In this document: piece by piece, positions 8,775 to 16,234 of the stretch | Layout of the letters: every line of letters starts with the position of its first letter | How positions within the stretch are numbered: position 1 is the stretch's first letter | Source: Cognataquiflexum rubidum | Lineage (GTDB): Bacteria > Bacteroidota > Bacteroidia > Cytophagales > Cyclobacteriaceae | Direction: 5' to 3' | Assembly: GCF_022538115.1 (NCBI RefSeq) | Contig: NZ_JAKZAL010000003.1 | Location: 62,001-126,000, forward strand | DNA: 64,000 nt | Position numbers and translations under genes: made by a program | Notes under the pieces: model-generated | Told to the model about the DNA's origin: nothing | What the model saw: the letters and a program-made list of their open reading frames with translations, nothing else | The model's database searches: none

Positions 8775-8938
8775 GGGAGAATATTTGGTTTACTCTTGAT
8801 ACACTTCAAAAAGGAAATGAAAAGTTAATGTTGGAAAGTTTGGAAGGTTAAAAAAGTTGGAAGGTTTTTCTATTTGGATTGGAAGGTTGGGAAGGTTGAA
8901 AAGTATTAAGGTTGCGGAGATTGGAAGCCATAAGGAAA

Positions 8939-9643
8939 TCAAACCAACTTATAAACTTCCTCTAGTTTTTTTGTGTCTTCAAGGGATTTTGTGAAAACTC
9001 CGGGAAGGGCAGTCAGGATGGTCAGGCCGGCAAAGACAAATAGAACCGCAAAAACCTGCCAAAAACCCAAAGTTGATGGGTCTAGCAAATTAAAGTTCCC
9101 CACGTATTTGTATCCCTGTATCATAAACTGAAGCGGAAGATAAGTGAACATCAAGATCCCTTGATTTCCCCTCCATGAGGCATAGTTTTTGTATTTCCGG
9201 AAACCTCTGCCAAAGGAATAAAACCACCAAACCATTACAAAAGCCAAGAATAACAAACCAATCAAAAATTCGCCTCCATCACCGAAACTGAAATACTTCT
9301 CTAAAACATACGCACTTTGGAAGTAACAAAAAGTCAAAAGTAAAGGAACCAATATCTTGATGCTTAGGAGATTGGATTTCAATTCTTGCCAAAAATATTT
9401 CGTCAGGCGGGTTTCTATCAGCTTTTTATAAGACTCCTCCAATCCACTGAATCCAAAAATCCCAAATGAAGCATGTACTTTTTGAAAGGCTTCCCCGATG
9501 TTAAGTTTCGGGTTTTCTTCAAGCATTGTTTCCACCTTGCAGGCCACATGGTCCAGGATTTCATATTGGACATCGATTTCAGGATATCCTTTTTTGGAAA
9601 TCAGGTTTTTGAGTTGCTCGATTTGGGGTTTGGTGAGTTTCAT
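8939..9643 (-). CDS. HAAS-type membrane protein, third gene of PadR operon
   Basis: 234 residues. The first 80 or so resemble the helical HAAS/DUF1700-type domain found in front of membrane segments next to PadR regulators: MKLTKPQIEQLKNLISKKGY, then the EILDHVACKVE segment. About four transmembrane helices follow (LVPLLLTFCYFQSAYV, FLIGLLFLAFVMVWWFY, GILMFTYLPLQFMI, FAVLFVFAGLTILTAL). Its ATG overlaps the stop of the preceding gene by 4 bases, so the pair is translationally coupled. It shares the MKLxKPQIEx start with the middle gene, so they are paralogues. The biochemical role is unknown. In related systems such proteins are thought to be envelope sensors controlled by PadR. Confidence 0.68.
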   Translation of the reverse strand: MKLTKPQIEQLKNLISKKGYPEIDVQYEILDHVACKVETMLEENPKLNIGEAFQKVHASFGIFGFSGLEESYKKLIETRLTKYFWQELKSNLLSIKILVPLLLTFCYFQSAYVLEKYFSFGDGGEFLIGLLFLAFVMVWWFYSFGRGFRKYKNYASWRGNQGILMFTYLPLQFMIQGYKYVGNFNLLDPSTLGFWQVFAVLFVFAGLTILTALPGVFTKSLEDTKKLEEVYKLV

Positions 9644-10263
9644 TGTTTGGTAAGTTTCAATTTTTCATAAGTATTGCTGACCAACCTGATCCCGATGATC
9701 AGTTGCCCGGCTAAGATTCCCATAAAGGCGGGCATGAAGATTTGCTTTGGAATGGTTGAAAATTCCAGTAACAAGTCAAAAGAAAATGACATGCACACGT
9801 ACAGTAAAAACATGCTGTTGATGACGGACATAAACTCACTGCTATTGCGCATGGGCTTTGTGAAAAGCTTATAAAAAAACGGTGCCGTATTTACAGTGAT
9901 CATCACAATCAGGAACGTAGAATACGTGTGGCTTGCTTCTATGGAACCAATACGGATCAGGAAATAGGTCACGCAAAATGCGAGCAGGGCCAAACCAAAA
10001 TTTTCCGGATTAAGCCAACCTGCCAATAATTTTTTGAATGCGGAAGAATGATGACTGATCAAAATCTGTCTTTGGAACTTGTCTAGATTCAACTTTGCGA
10101 GCTGTTGATCCAAAGCCAATTCAAATGATACCGTACTTTCTTCCATTTCCTGCTCGACGGCTGATGCCAAGTGATCCACCAATTCAGAGCGAATGTCTTG
10201 GTAGTAAATCCCCGTTTGGATGGATTGGTTTATCTTTTCGATTTGGGGTTTGGAGAGTTTCAT
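9640..10263 (-). CDS. HAAS-type membrane protein, second gene of PadR operon
   Basis: 207 residues, beginning MKLSKPQIEKINQSIQTGIY and continuing with SELVDHLASAVEQEM, the same helix-turn pattern as the neighbouring paralogues. A membrane region of about four helices follows (FGLALLAFCVTYFLI, TYSTFLIVMITVNTAPFFY, VINSMFLLYVCMSFSFDLL, FMPAFMGILAGQLIIGI). It overlaps both neighbours by four bases (ATGA-type junctions), so all three proteins are made in coupled fashion and may assemble together. No catalytic motif is visible. Confidence 0.66.
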   Translation of the reverse strand: MKLSKPQIEKINQSIQTGIYYQDIRSELVDHLASAVEQEMEESTVSFELALDQQLAKLNLDKFQRQILISHHSSAFKKLLAGWLNPENFGLALLAFCVTYFLIRIGSIEASHTYSTFLIVMITVNTAPFFYKLFTKPMRNSSEFMSVINSMFLLYVCMSFSFDLLLEFSTIPKQIFMPAFMGILAGQLIIGIRLVSNTYEKLKLTKQ

Positions 10264-10946
10264 ATCAGAGATGTTTTGGATTTGATTTTCCAGACTTCGA
10301 AAAGGGAAATCCCATAAAACATAAGACCCATAGTAAGAACCAAACTGATCTGTGGAAGGAACGCAAAAGGAATTTCATGAATGTTCAAGAATATCTTTGA
10401 CATTTGAAGCAATCCATTGAGAATGAGAACCGGCAAAGTAATCCTTAAGACCAAGGCTTCGGATAAATAGGATTTGATGATGTCTTTCTGTTCTGCGAAA
10501 ATGCTTTTTGCGATCCGGGTTCTTTTTCGCCAATTGAATAGCACAAAAATGGAGAAAACAGCCAATAAAATTATCGGGACATACATCATCAAAAAGTATT
10601 GATCTTCAGACCTGAGGTTCATTGAGACAGTGAACAATATCAACAAAAGTCCAAGGCTGTATATCAGTTTGGAAAAGCAGAAGTAGTTTTTTATGATAAG
10701 CCATTGGCTTTTTGAAATGTCTTTTCTGAGGTTTTTCTGAAGATTTGCCTGCAAGGCATGGCAATAACCATAAGTGAATTTTTCTTCGAGTTCTGCCATT
10801 TGACCGTCAAAATCATCCTCCTCAAATTCCTGCAAGTGGCTGACATAATGGTCATAGACTTCCATGAGGATTTCAGCCGAAGAGATTTCTTTTCGGACGA
10901 TGGCACATTTGATGGCTTGTAATTCTATGGCAGTCAGGTTTCGCAT
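10260..10946 (-). CDS. HAAS-type membrane protein, first gene of PadR operon
   Basis: 228 residues. The N-terminal helical domain (LTAIELQAIKCAIVRKEI, EILMEVYDHYVSHLQE) is the most divergent of the three but keeps the E-x-YDH/LDH core. After SQWLIIKNYFCFSKLI come about four membrane helices. It is the first structural gene after the PadR regulator, separated from it by 125 bases that hold a set of mutually complementary hairpins. One of these hairpins ends just 13 bases before the ATG, which could control translation. The exact function is unknown. Confidence 0.64.
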   Translation of the reverse strand: MRNLTAIELQAIKCAIVRKEISSAEILMEVYDHYVSHLQEFEEDDFDGQMAELEEKFTYGYCHALQANLQKNLRKDISKSQWLIIKNYFCFSKLIYSLGLLLILFTVSMNLRSEDQYFLMMYVPIILLAVFSIFVLFNWRKRTRIAKSIFAEQKDIIKSYLSEALVLRITLPVLILNGLLQMSKIFLNIHEIPFAFLPQISLVLTMGLMFYGISLFEVWKIKSKTSLI

Positions 10947-10958
10947 GTATTTGTTTTT

Positions 10959-11073
10959 ATCCTTTGAGGTTTCTTTTTAAACCTCGAAGGATTCGGTTTT
11001 TAGATTTACTTTTTTCATTCAAAACATTGGGTTTCACAAACAAACCTTCGAGGTTCCAAAAAACTCAAAGGTT
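10959..11073 (-). promoter_or_regulatory. Alternative hairpins between PadR and HAAS genes
   Basis: Four complementary segments lie here: ATCCTTTGAGGTTT (10959-10972), AAACCTCGAAGGAT (10979-10992), AACCTTCGAGGTT (11043-11055) and CTCAAAGGTT (11064-11073). Neighbours pair (1-2 with one mismatch, 3-4 with one mismatch). Segment 2 can instead pair perfectly with 3 over 11 bp, and 1 with 4 over 8 bp. This is attenuator-like, though it could also be a pair of dispersed palindromic repeats. Confidence 0.45.
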
Positions 11074-11416
11074 ATGTCAATCCAGGATTCCAGGTGGGAT
11101 TCAGGATTCTTTGGAGGTTTTCTACAAATCCCTGTAACTCGGCCATTTTGTTGTCCACTTCCTTTTGACCACCCTTGGTCAGGCTGTAGTATTTACGGAC
11201 CCGGTTATCGACCTGCTCGATTTCTGTGGTCAGCAATCCATCAGCTTCCAACTTGTGCAGGGCAGGGTAGAGGGCACCTTCCGTGATTTTGATTTCCCCG
11301 GCGGTCAATTCCTTGACTTTTTGGGTAATTTCATAGCCATACATTCTTTCATTTTCCTCGAGCAGTTTGAGGATAATGGTCTGCAGGCTTCCTTTGATCA
11401 GGTTGTTGTTTGACAT
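11072..11416 (-). CDS. PadR-family transcriptional regulator
   Basis: 114 residues, the normal size for a short PadR protein. The winged helix is clear: KGSLQTIILKLLEENERMYGYEIT at the N-terminus, then ITEGALYPALHKLEADGLL as the recognition helix and wing, and DNRVRKYYSLTKGGQKEV. A short C-terminal helix should mediate dimerisation. It lies first in an operon with three HAAS-domain membrane proteins, the usual partner of this regulator type, and probably represses its own operon. A TATATTCG element (11443-11450, reverse strand) resembles the -7 box. Confidence 0.9.
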   Translation of the reverse strand: MSNNNLIKGSLQTIILKLLEENERMYGYEITQKVKELTAGEIKITEGALYPALHKLEADGLLTTEIEQVDNRVRKYYSLTKGGQKEVDNKMAELQGFVENLQRILNPTWNPGLT

Positions 11417-11583
11417 GTGAGTATCGCAATCAGGATAGAAAGCGAATATAAAAGAAAATTATATACATAAGAAATTTATGCATACAATTCTTTGAGTTCC
11501 ATGACTAGGGGAGTTTAACATTGATTAACTAACATTTTAACAAAATTTTGAATTTGACTTAGACAGGGTTAGTTGGAACCAAC

Positions 11584-11591
11584 TATCTTTG
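11584..11591 (+). promoter_or_regulatory. -7 box for the first outer-membrane paralogue
   Basis: TATCTTTG matches TAnnTTTG and lies 22 bases before the ATG at 11614. The nearest upstream TTTG (11553-11556) is 27 bases away, longer than usual. Confidence 0.45.
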
Positions 11592-11613
11592 GATTAATAA
11601 AATCTATCCTGTC

Positions 11614-13014
11614 ATGAAAAAAATTTACTTTTACCTACCTATCCTGCTCCTTTTCTCCATTTTCCAAAATTCTTATGGACAAGGAAAACTAAACCTGGAG
11701 CTCTACGGTGGACCTCAAAAGTCTCATAATGCTATTTCTGTCAGTCCGCAGTCCCCGGAGTATAGCGTTTCGACCCCATTCGATTACCATCTTGGAGCTA
11801 ATTTCCTTTACAGGATCAAAGGTCCATGGCAATTGTCATTACAGGCTGAATATGTTAGAAATTCTCAGAAGACAATTTTCTATCCGAATTTTCCTGACAC
11901 CAATCCAATGGTCAAATGGAGGTTCTCAGATTTTTTCGGTAATTATAGTATTGGTACAAGGTACAATTGGGAAAAAGAAAAGTATGCTCTTTTTGTTCAA
12001 CCCTCAATCGGGGTAACAGTCAATAATTATTATGATTTTCCCCAGCAAGGTTCCGGTTCCGGTATTGTCTTTGGTTCCGAAGAAACAGCTTTCGCAGCAA
12101 ACTTCAGGCTTGAAACCGGAATAAAATTCTATACCAAAAGGATGAATTATTTTGTATTTGGTCTTAGACATCACCAAGGATTAAGTGAATTGAATTCGCT
12201 TGACAGAGAATTTCCCTCTTCAAATTACAAAACAGAAATAGGTAGGAAAGGATCCTATACAGGGCTTTTCGTAGGTTACGGGATCAATTTTGGCAATAAA
12301 AGCAGCAGGGAACAATTCCGGTCAAACCGTCCTGACCGAAAAGATGAAAAAAGAGATCTAGCCTGGAAAAGTGGTCCGTATGTGATGGTTTCAGGATTTC
12401 TCCGCTTTAGGCCAAAGTCTGAAAGAGAGCCCAATCTTGAGTTTTCACATATTTCGGGAGGAAGTATTTTTGCGGCAGGCTACAGATTCAATGCTTTGAG
12501 CGTGGAAACTGGGTATGCACTATTTAATACCCGTACTAATGTATCTGTTGCAGGAACAAATGTTAACATGAATCTCAACAAAAGCTTTGTGGTAAATACT
12601 GTTCCTTTGACTCTCAAATATGACTTTCAGGTGGGTGATAAAAATAGGCTTCGATTTGGGCCCACTTTCTCTGCATTCTACGCTTTAGGTACCAATGGAG
12701 AAAGACTCCGAGAAGGAAGTTTCGGTGGTACAGGACCTGACGGAAAATTTAACCTGGATTTTAGAACAAATCCTACTGATCCGAAAGGTGCCATATTTTT
12801 CAATGCGGGCATATTTGCCGAAGTCCCGATCTTCAATTCAAGTTTATTGAATTTTAAGGTTTCCCAGAATTTTGGCAGTCCAAAAGTAGGCCTGATGGAT
12901 GTGACAGGAGAGGTGAACGGTCAGCCTGTGAACTTTGAGAGTTCAGGCACGCTGAATGGTTTTATGCTGGAATTAGGGTATAAGTTGCCTTTGAATGTGT
13001 TGTTTAAGAAATAA
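11614..13014 (+). CDS. Putative outer-membrane beta-barrel protein, tandem paralogue 1
   Basis: 466 residues. A Sec signal peptide (MKKIYFYLPILLLFSIFQNSYGQ) is cleaved before GKLNLELYGGPQKS. The rest is alternating hydrophobic/polar strands rich in Y, F, G and N (for example YSIGTRYNWEKEKYALFVQPSIGV, TGLFVGYGINFG, FMLELGYKLPLNVLFKK), the signature of an outer-membrane barrel. A second, similar half starts near residue 250 (SGPYVMVSGFLRF), suggesting an internal repeat. It is a clear paralogue of the next gene, from GKFNLELSGGPSKS to LGYKLPLNVL. No transport or enzymatic family can be assigned. Confidence 0.68.
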   Translation: MKKIYFYLPILLLFSIFQNSYGQGKLNLELYGGPQKSHNAISVSPQSPEYSVSTPFDYHLGANFLYRIKGPWQLSLQAEYVRNSQKTIFYPNFPDTNPMVKWRFSDFFGNYSIGTRYNWEKEKYALFVQPSIGVTVNNYYDFPQQGSGSGIVFGSEETAFAANFRLETGIKFYTKRMNYFVFGLRHHQGLSELNSLDREFPSSNYKTEIGRKGSYTGLFVGYGINFGNKSSREQFRSNRPDRKDEKRDLAWKSGPYVMVSGFLRFRPKSEREPNLEFSHISGGSIFAAGYRFNALSVETGYALFNTRTNVSVAGTNVNMNLNKSFVVNTVPLTLKYDFQVGDKNRLRFGPTFSAFYALGTNGERLREGSFGGTGPDGKFNLDFRTNPTDPKGAIFFNAGIFAEVPIFNSSLLNFKVSQNFGSPKVGLMDVTGEVNGQPVNFESSGTLNGFMLELGYKLPLNVLFKK

Positions 13015-13122
13015 AATTAGCTGATTTGAGATAATCCAAGTATTTTATTTTTTAAACTTCGTAAAATATTCCAACCAATTTTTAGTTAGTACAATATGAT
13101 TTAACAATTATTCCCCTTTTCT

Positions 13123-14586
13123 ATGAAATTAAAGTTTGTTTTGTTGGGATTGATTTTGATGATTTTTGTGACTGAATCCAAAGGACAGGGCAAATTCAAT
13201 TTGGAGCTTTCAGGTGGGCCTTCAAAGTCTTTTTTGAATTTTGAAAATTCTGCTTTTGAACCAGTATTTCGATCCTATACCAGACTGGCATGGCATGGTA
13301 GTCTGGCGGGGTATTATGCAATAGGCAATGGCCTGGAGTTGGGACTTCAATTGGATTTGGTCAAGAGAAATCACTGGAGATCTTTTGGTGAAAATAATCT
13401 AAGTCCATTTACCTTTTTAGGTGAGAATGTTTTTCAAAGTGGACTGTTCATAAGAAAATCATTTCTCAATCTCCAAAATCGCGGATTTTACTTGGAATCC
13501 GGTCTCAGTGTGATTTTCCCACCAGCTCCTTTCAACCTTTTAAGCAAAGGAGAATCTAATGATGGGATTGAGACAGGATTGATCACAAGCAGATTAGGTC
13601 TAGGCCTGAATGCTGAAGTAGGCTATAAAATTTTAAATAGAAGGGATAATTATTTCCTTATCGGCCTTAGATACCAACAGGGACTTTATCGGATGGAACA
13701 ATACAATATCCCGATTTATAATAAATTCGACCAAATGGCTGTTCACCAGGTCAGAAGTAATGGTTCCTTTGCATCCGCATTTTTGGGTTACGGCATCAAT
13801 ACTTCCAATTGGAGCAAACACTATAAGAAAATCCCCCAACGCTATTACAACCAAAATAAGATGATCAAAAATGAATTGGCCAATGCTGATGGTTTTTATC
13901 TAATGGCTTATGGAGGTTTTAGGATTAAAGATCCTATAACACCAAGACAGGACATTTATTTTAATAGCAGTGGTCAGTTCAGTACCGTCTTGGGGTATAA
14001 AATGGGCAGGTATTCATTGGAGACAGGATATGGACAATTTTCTGCGGGTAATAATATTTCATTTGATTATGGACCCCATCAGCCATTCTGGACGGATTGG
14101 GTGGTTTATGGAATCAATACGCCTTTTGTACCTTTGACTTTCAAATATGATATTCCGATTTCAGATCTCAAGACGGTAAGATTTGGACCGAGTTTCAGCT
14201 CTTACTTTTTGTTAAAAGACAACACCCATCAAAACAATTACATCTATCGGACCACAAGTGGAGCTAGGATTTTTGAGGATGGCAGTAGGATTGACGTGAC
14301 AGGAGTGGTTAGGCCTTTGCCCATTGAAGCACGGAAGTATATGTTTTTCAATGCAGGTATGCACTTGGAGTTTTTGGTTTTCAATTCCAGTTTCATGAGT
14401 TTGAATGTTTCGAGGAATTTCGGGTCTCCTGTCATCAGCAGATTTGAAGCGGACTATCAGGTTGAGGCCACGAATATAAAATTTGAGCAGGAAGCCACTT
14501 TAGATGGATTCAGGTTTGATTTTGGCTGGAAATTGCCATTGAATATCCTTAATAAACAAAAGAAACTGGCATTGAAACAGTGGTAA
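13123..14586 (+). CDS. Putative outer-membrane beta-barrel protein, tandem paralogue 2
   Basis: 487 residues with a signal peptide (MKLKFVLLGLILMIFVTESKGQ) followed by GKFNLELSGGPSKS, almost the same mature N-terminus as the preceding gene. It shares the internal blocks RRDNYFLIGLRYQQGL, FASAFLGYGIN, SLETGYGQF, PLTFKYD, FNAGMHLEF and the C-terminal GFRFDFGWKLPLNIL. The 108-base gap without a terminator suggests one transcript. It is probably an outer-membrane or surface-exposed barrel, function unknown. Confidence 0.68.
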   Translation: MKLKFVLLGLILMIFVTESKGQGKFNLELSGGPSKSFLNFENSAFEPVFRSYTRLAWHGSLAGYYAIGNGLELGLQLDLVKRNHWRSFGENNLSPFTFLGENVFQSGLFIRKSFLNLQNRGFYLESGLSVIFPPAPFNLLSKGESNDGIETGLITSRLGLGLNAEVGYKILNRRDNYFLIGLRYQQGLYRMEQYNIPIYNKFDQMAVHQVRSNGSFASAFLGYGINTSNWSKHYKKIPQRYYNQNKMIKNELANADGFYLMAYGGFRIKDPITPRQDIYFNSSGQFSTVLGYKMGRYSLETGYGQFSAGNNISFDYGPHQPFWTDWVVYGINTPFVPLTFKYDIPISDLKTVRFGPSFSSYFLLKDNTHQNNYIYRTTSGARIFEDGSRIDVTGVVRPLPIEARKYMFFNAGMHLEFLVFNSSFMSLNVSRNFGSPVISRFEADYQVEATNIKFEQEATLDGFRFDFGWKLPLNILNKQKKLALKQW

Positions 14587-14719
14587 GGATAGGATACCAT
14601 TTAAGTTGCTACATAATTCCCTCATATTTTTTAAAAATAAACAACTATCAAGAGATTGATCGTTGTTTTATTCAACTTGCATTTTGATAATTGAAAGAAA
14701 AATTCATCACTTTGAAAGC

Positions 14720-15646
14720 ATGAACTACCAAGCAATCATTGACGACATCTACCATGAATTAAAGGACCAGGATTTTAGAGGAAAAGTCGCTGACTATATC
14801 CCCGAATTGGCAAAAGTCAATCCCGATTATTTTGGGATTGCCTTGGTGGATCGGGAGGGGAAAGTGTATGGAGCGGGAGATTTTGAGATTCCTTTTTCCA
14901 TTCAAAGTATTTCCAAAGTCCTGACCCTGACAATGGTCGCCCATGTTTTCAAAGATAAACTTTGGTCCAGAGTCAATGTCGAACCAAGCGGTAATCCTTT
15001 CAACTCGATTGCGCAACTGGAATTCGAAAAAGGAATCCCAAGAAATCCCTTTATCAATGCCGGGGCATTGGTCATCACCGATGCGCTCAGCACATTACAC
15101 CAAAATCCCTTGGAAGAAATCCATGCTTTCATCAATGAAATCGTGGGAAGAACCTGCGTCCAAATCGATGAATCGGTGATGAACTCGGAGATCGCCCACT
15201 CGGAAAGGAATACGGCTTTGGCCTATTTTTTAAAAGCTTATAACAACTTCGAAAATGACATCCAAGAAGTCATCAGGACTTATTGTGGCCAATGTGCCAT
15301 CGAATTGTGTTGTGCGGACTTGGCAAGATCGTTCTCCTTTTTGGCCAATCATGGATATTCAATTTATGCCAAAAGGGAAATCCTCAGCCCGATCGATACC
15401 CAAAGGATCAACGCATTGATGCTCACTTGTGGTTTTTATGACGAGTCGGGGGAATTTGCTTTTCGTGTGGGCTTGCCCGGAAAAAGCGGTGTGGGTGGAG
15501 GAATCGTCGCCGTGATGCCAAACAAATTTTCTGTCGCCGTCTGGAGTCCGCCGCTCAATGGAAAAGGCAATTCTCCAAAAGGAGTCAAAGCCCTGCAACT
15601 GCTGAGGGAAAAATTGAAATATTCTCTATTTGAAGAAAGAAAGTAG
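14720..15646 (+). CDS. glsA: Glutaminase
   Basis: 308 residues from the ATG at 14720, the same length as E. coli GlsB. An upstream in-frame start at 14663 would add 19 residues absent from the family. It hydrolyses glutamine to glutamate and ammonia in the cytoplasm. The serine-dependent beta-lactamase-like fold shows its SxxK motif in FSIQSISKVLT. The family blocks GNPFNSIAQLEFEKGIPRNP, INAGALVI, HSERNTALAYFLK, TYCGQCAIELCCADLARS and LPGKSGVGGGIVAVMP are all present. It is a single gene. Confidence 0.95.
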   Translation: MNYQAIIDDIYHELKDQDFRGKVADYIPELAKVNPDYFGIALVDREGKVYGAGDFEIPFSIQSISKVLTLTMVAHVFKDKLWSRVNVEPSGNPFNSIAQLEFEKGIPRNPFINAGALVITDALSTLHQNPLEEIHAFINEIVGRTCVQIDESVMNSEIAHSERNTALAYFLKAYNNFENDIQEVIRTYCGQCAIELCCADLARSFSFLANHGYSIYAKREILSPIDTQRINALMLTCGFYDESGEFAFRVGLPGKSGVGGGIVAVMPNKFSVAVWSPPLNGKGNSPKGVKALQLLREKLKYSLFEERK

Positions 15647-16234
15647 GAAGTATCAAGATTTTAGTATCAAGTATCAAGACAGAAGCGCGAGACGAGAAAC
15701 GAGAGGCGAGATTTTTGGACAAAGTATGATGTGCCAAGACCAAGCTTTGAAAATGGATTGAAAAGAATCAAAGAAAATTTTCCTTTTCTTTTCGAATCGT
15801 CAACATTTTTTAAAATGCTCAGAATACGGAATGATATTCAGACTATTCTATTTAGGCCTCGTCCACGATAGCGATCGGGATCGGCCACCGGAATCTTGTT
15901 GAAGAAGAGGTGGAGATGTGAAAAGCGGCAGAGCCGCTTTTCACATCTCCACCTAATAAACCCAATATCCCTGTTCCCCGAGCCTGCCGAGGGGTAATTT
16001 AAATTTATGTCATTTGTAAGTAAGGAGGTACGACTGGGAAATCTGTTTGAGAATCAAGATACTTGGTCCAGAAGATATTTTTAATGGCAATAAATTCGGG
16101 TATTAAAAATCAGTTAACCAGTTAATCAAATAACCATTTAAACAATCTCCCAACAACGCGCAGCAGACAACAATTAAAACAATTACAACCACTACAACAT
16201 TGATAACCAAATAACCAATTAACCTTTCACCCAA
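15647..16234. other. 588-base gap with repeats between convergent genes
   Basis: It contains a short GCGAGA/ACGAGAAACGAG tract (about 15683-15712), the large perfect hairpin at 15908-15954, and an AC-rich tract (about 16155-16225: AACGCGCAGCAGACAACAAT, then ACAATTACAACCACTACAAC). That AC-rich sentence recurs at about 20380-20432. No coding sequence is seen. Confidence 0.7.
15908..15954. repeat. Perfect 22-bp inverted repeat with 3-base loop
   Basis: Arms 15908-15929 and 15933-15954 are fully complementary, with loop AGA. The centre is AAAAGCGGC-AGA-GCCGCTTTT and the outer part AGGTGGAGATGTG / CACATCTCCACCT. No T-tract follows on either strand. It lies between the convergent glsA and OmpA-chimera genes. 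Confidence 0.85.
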
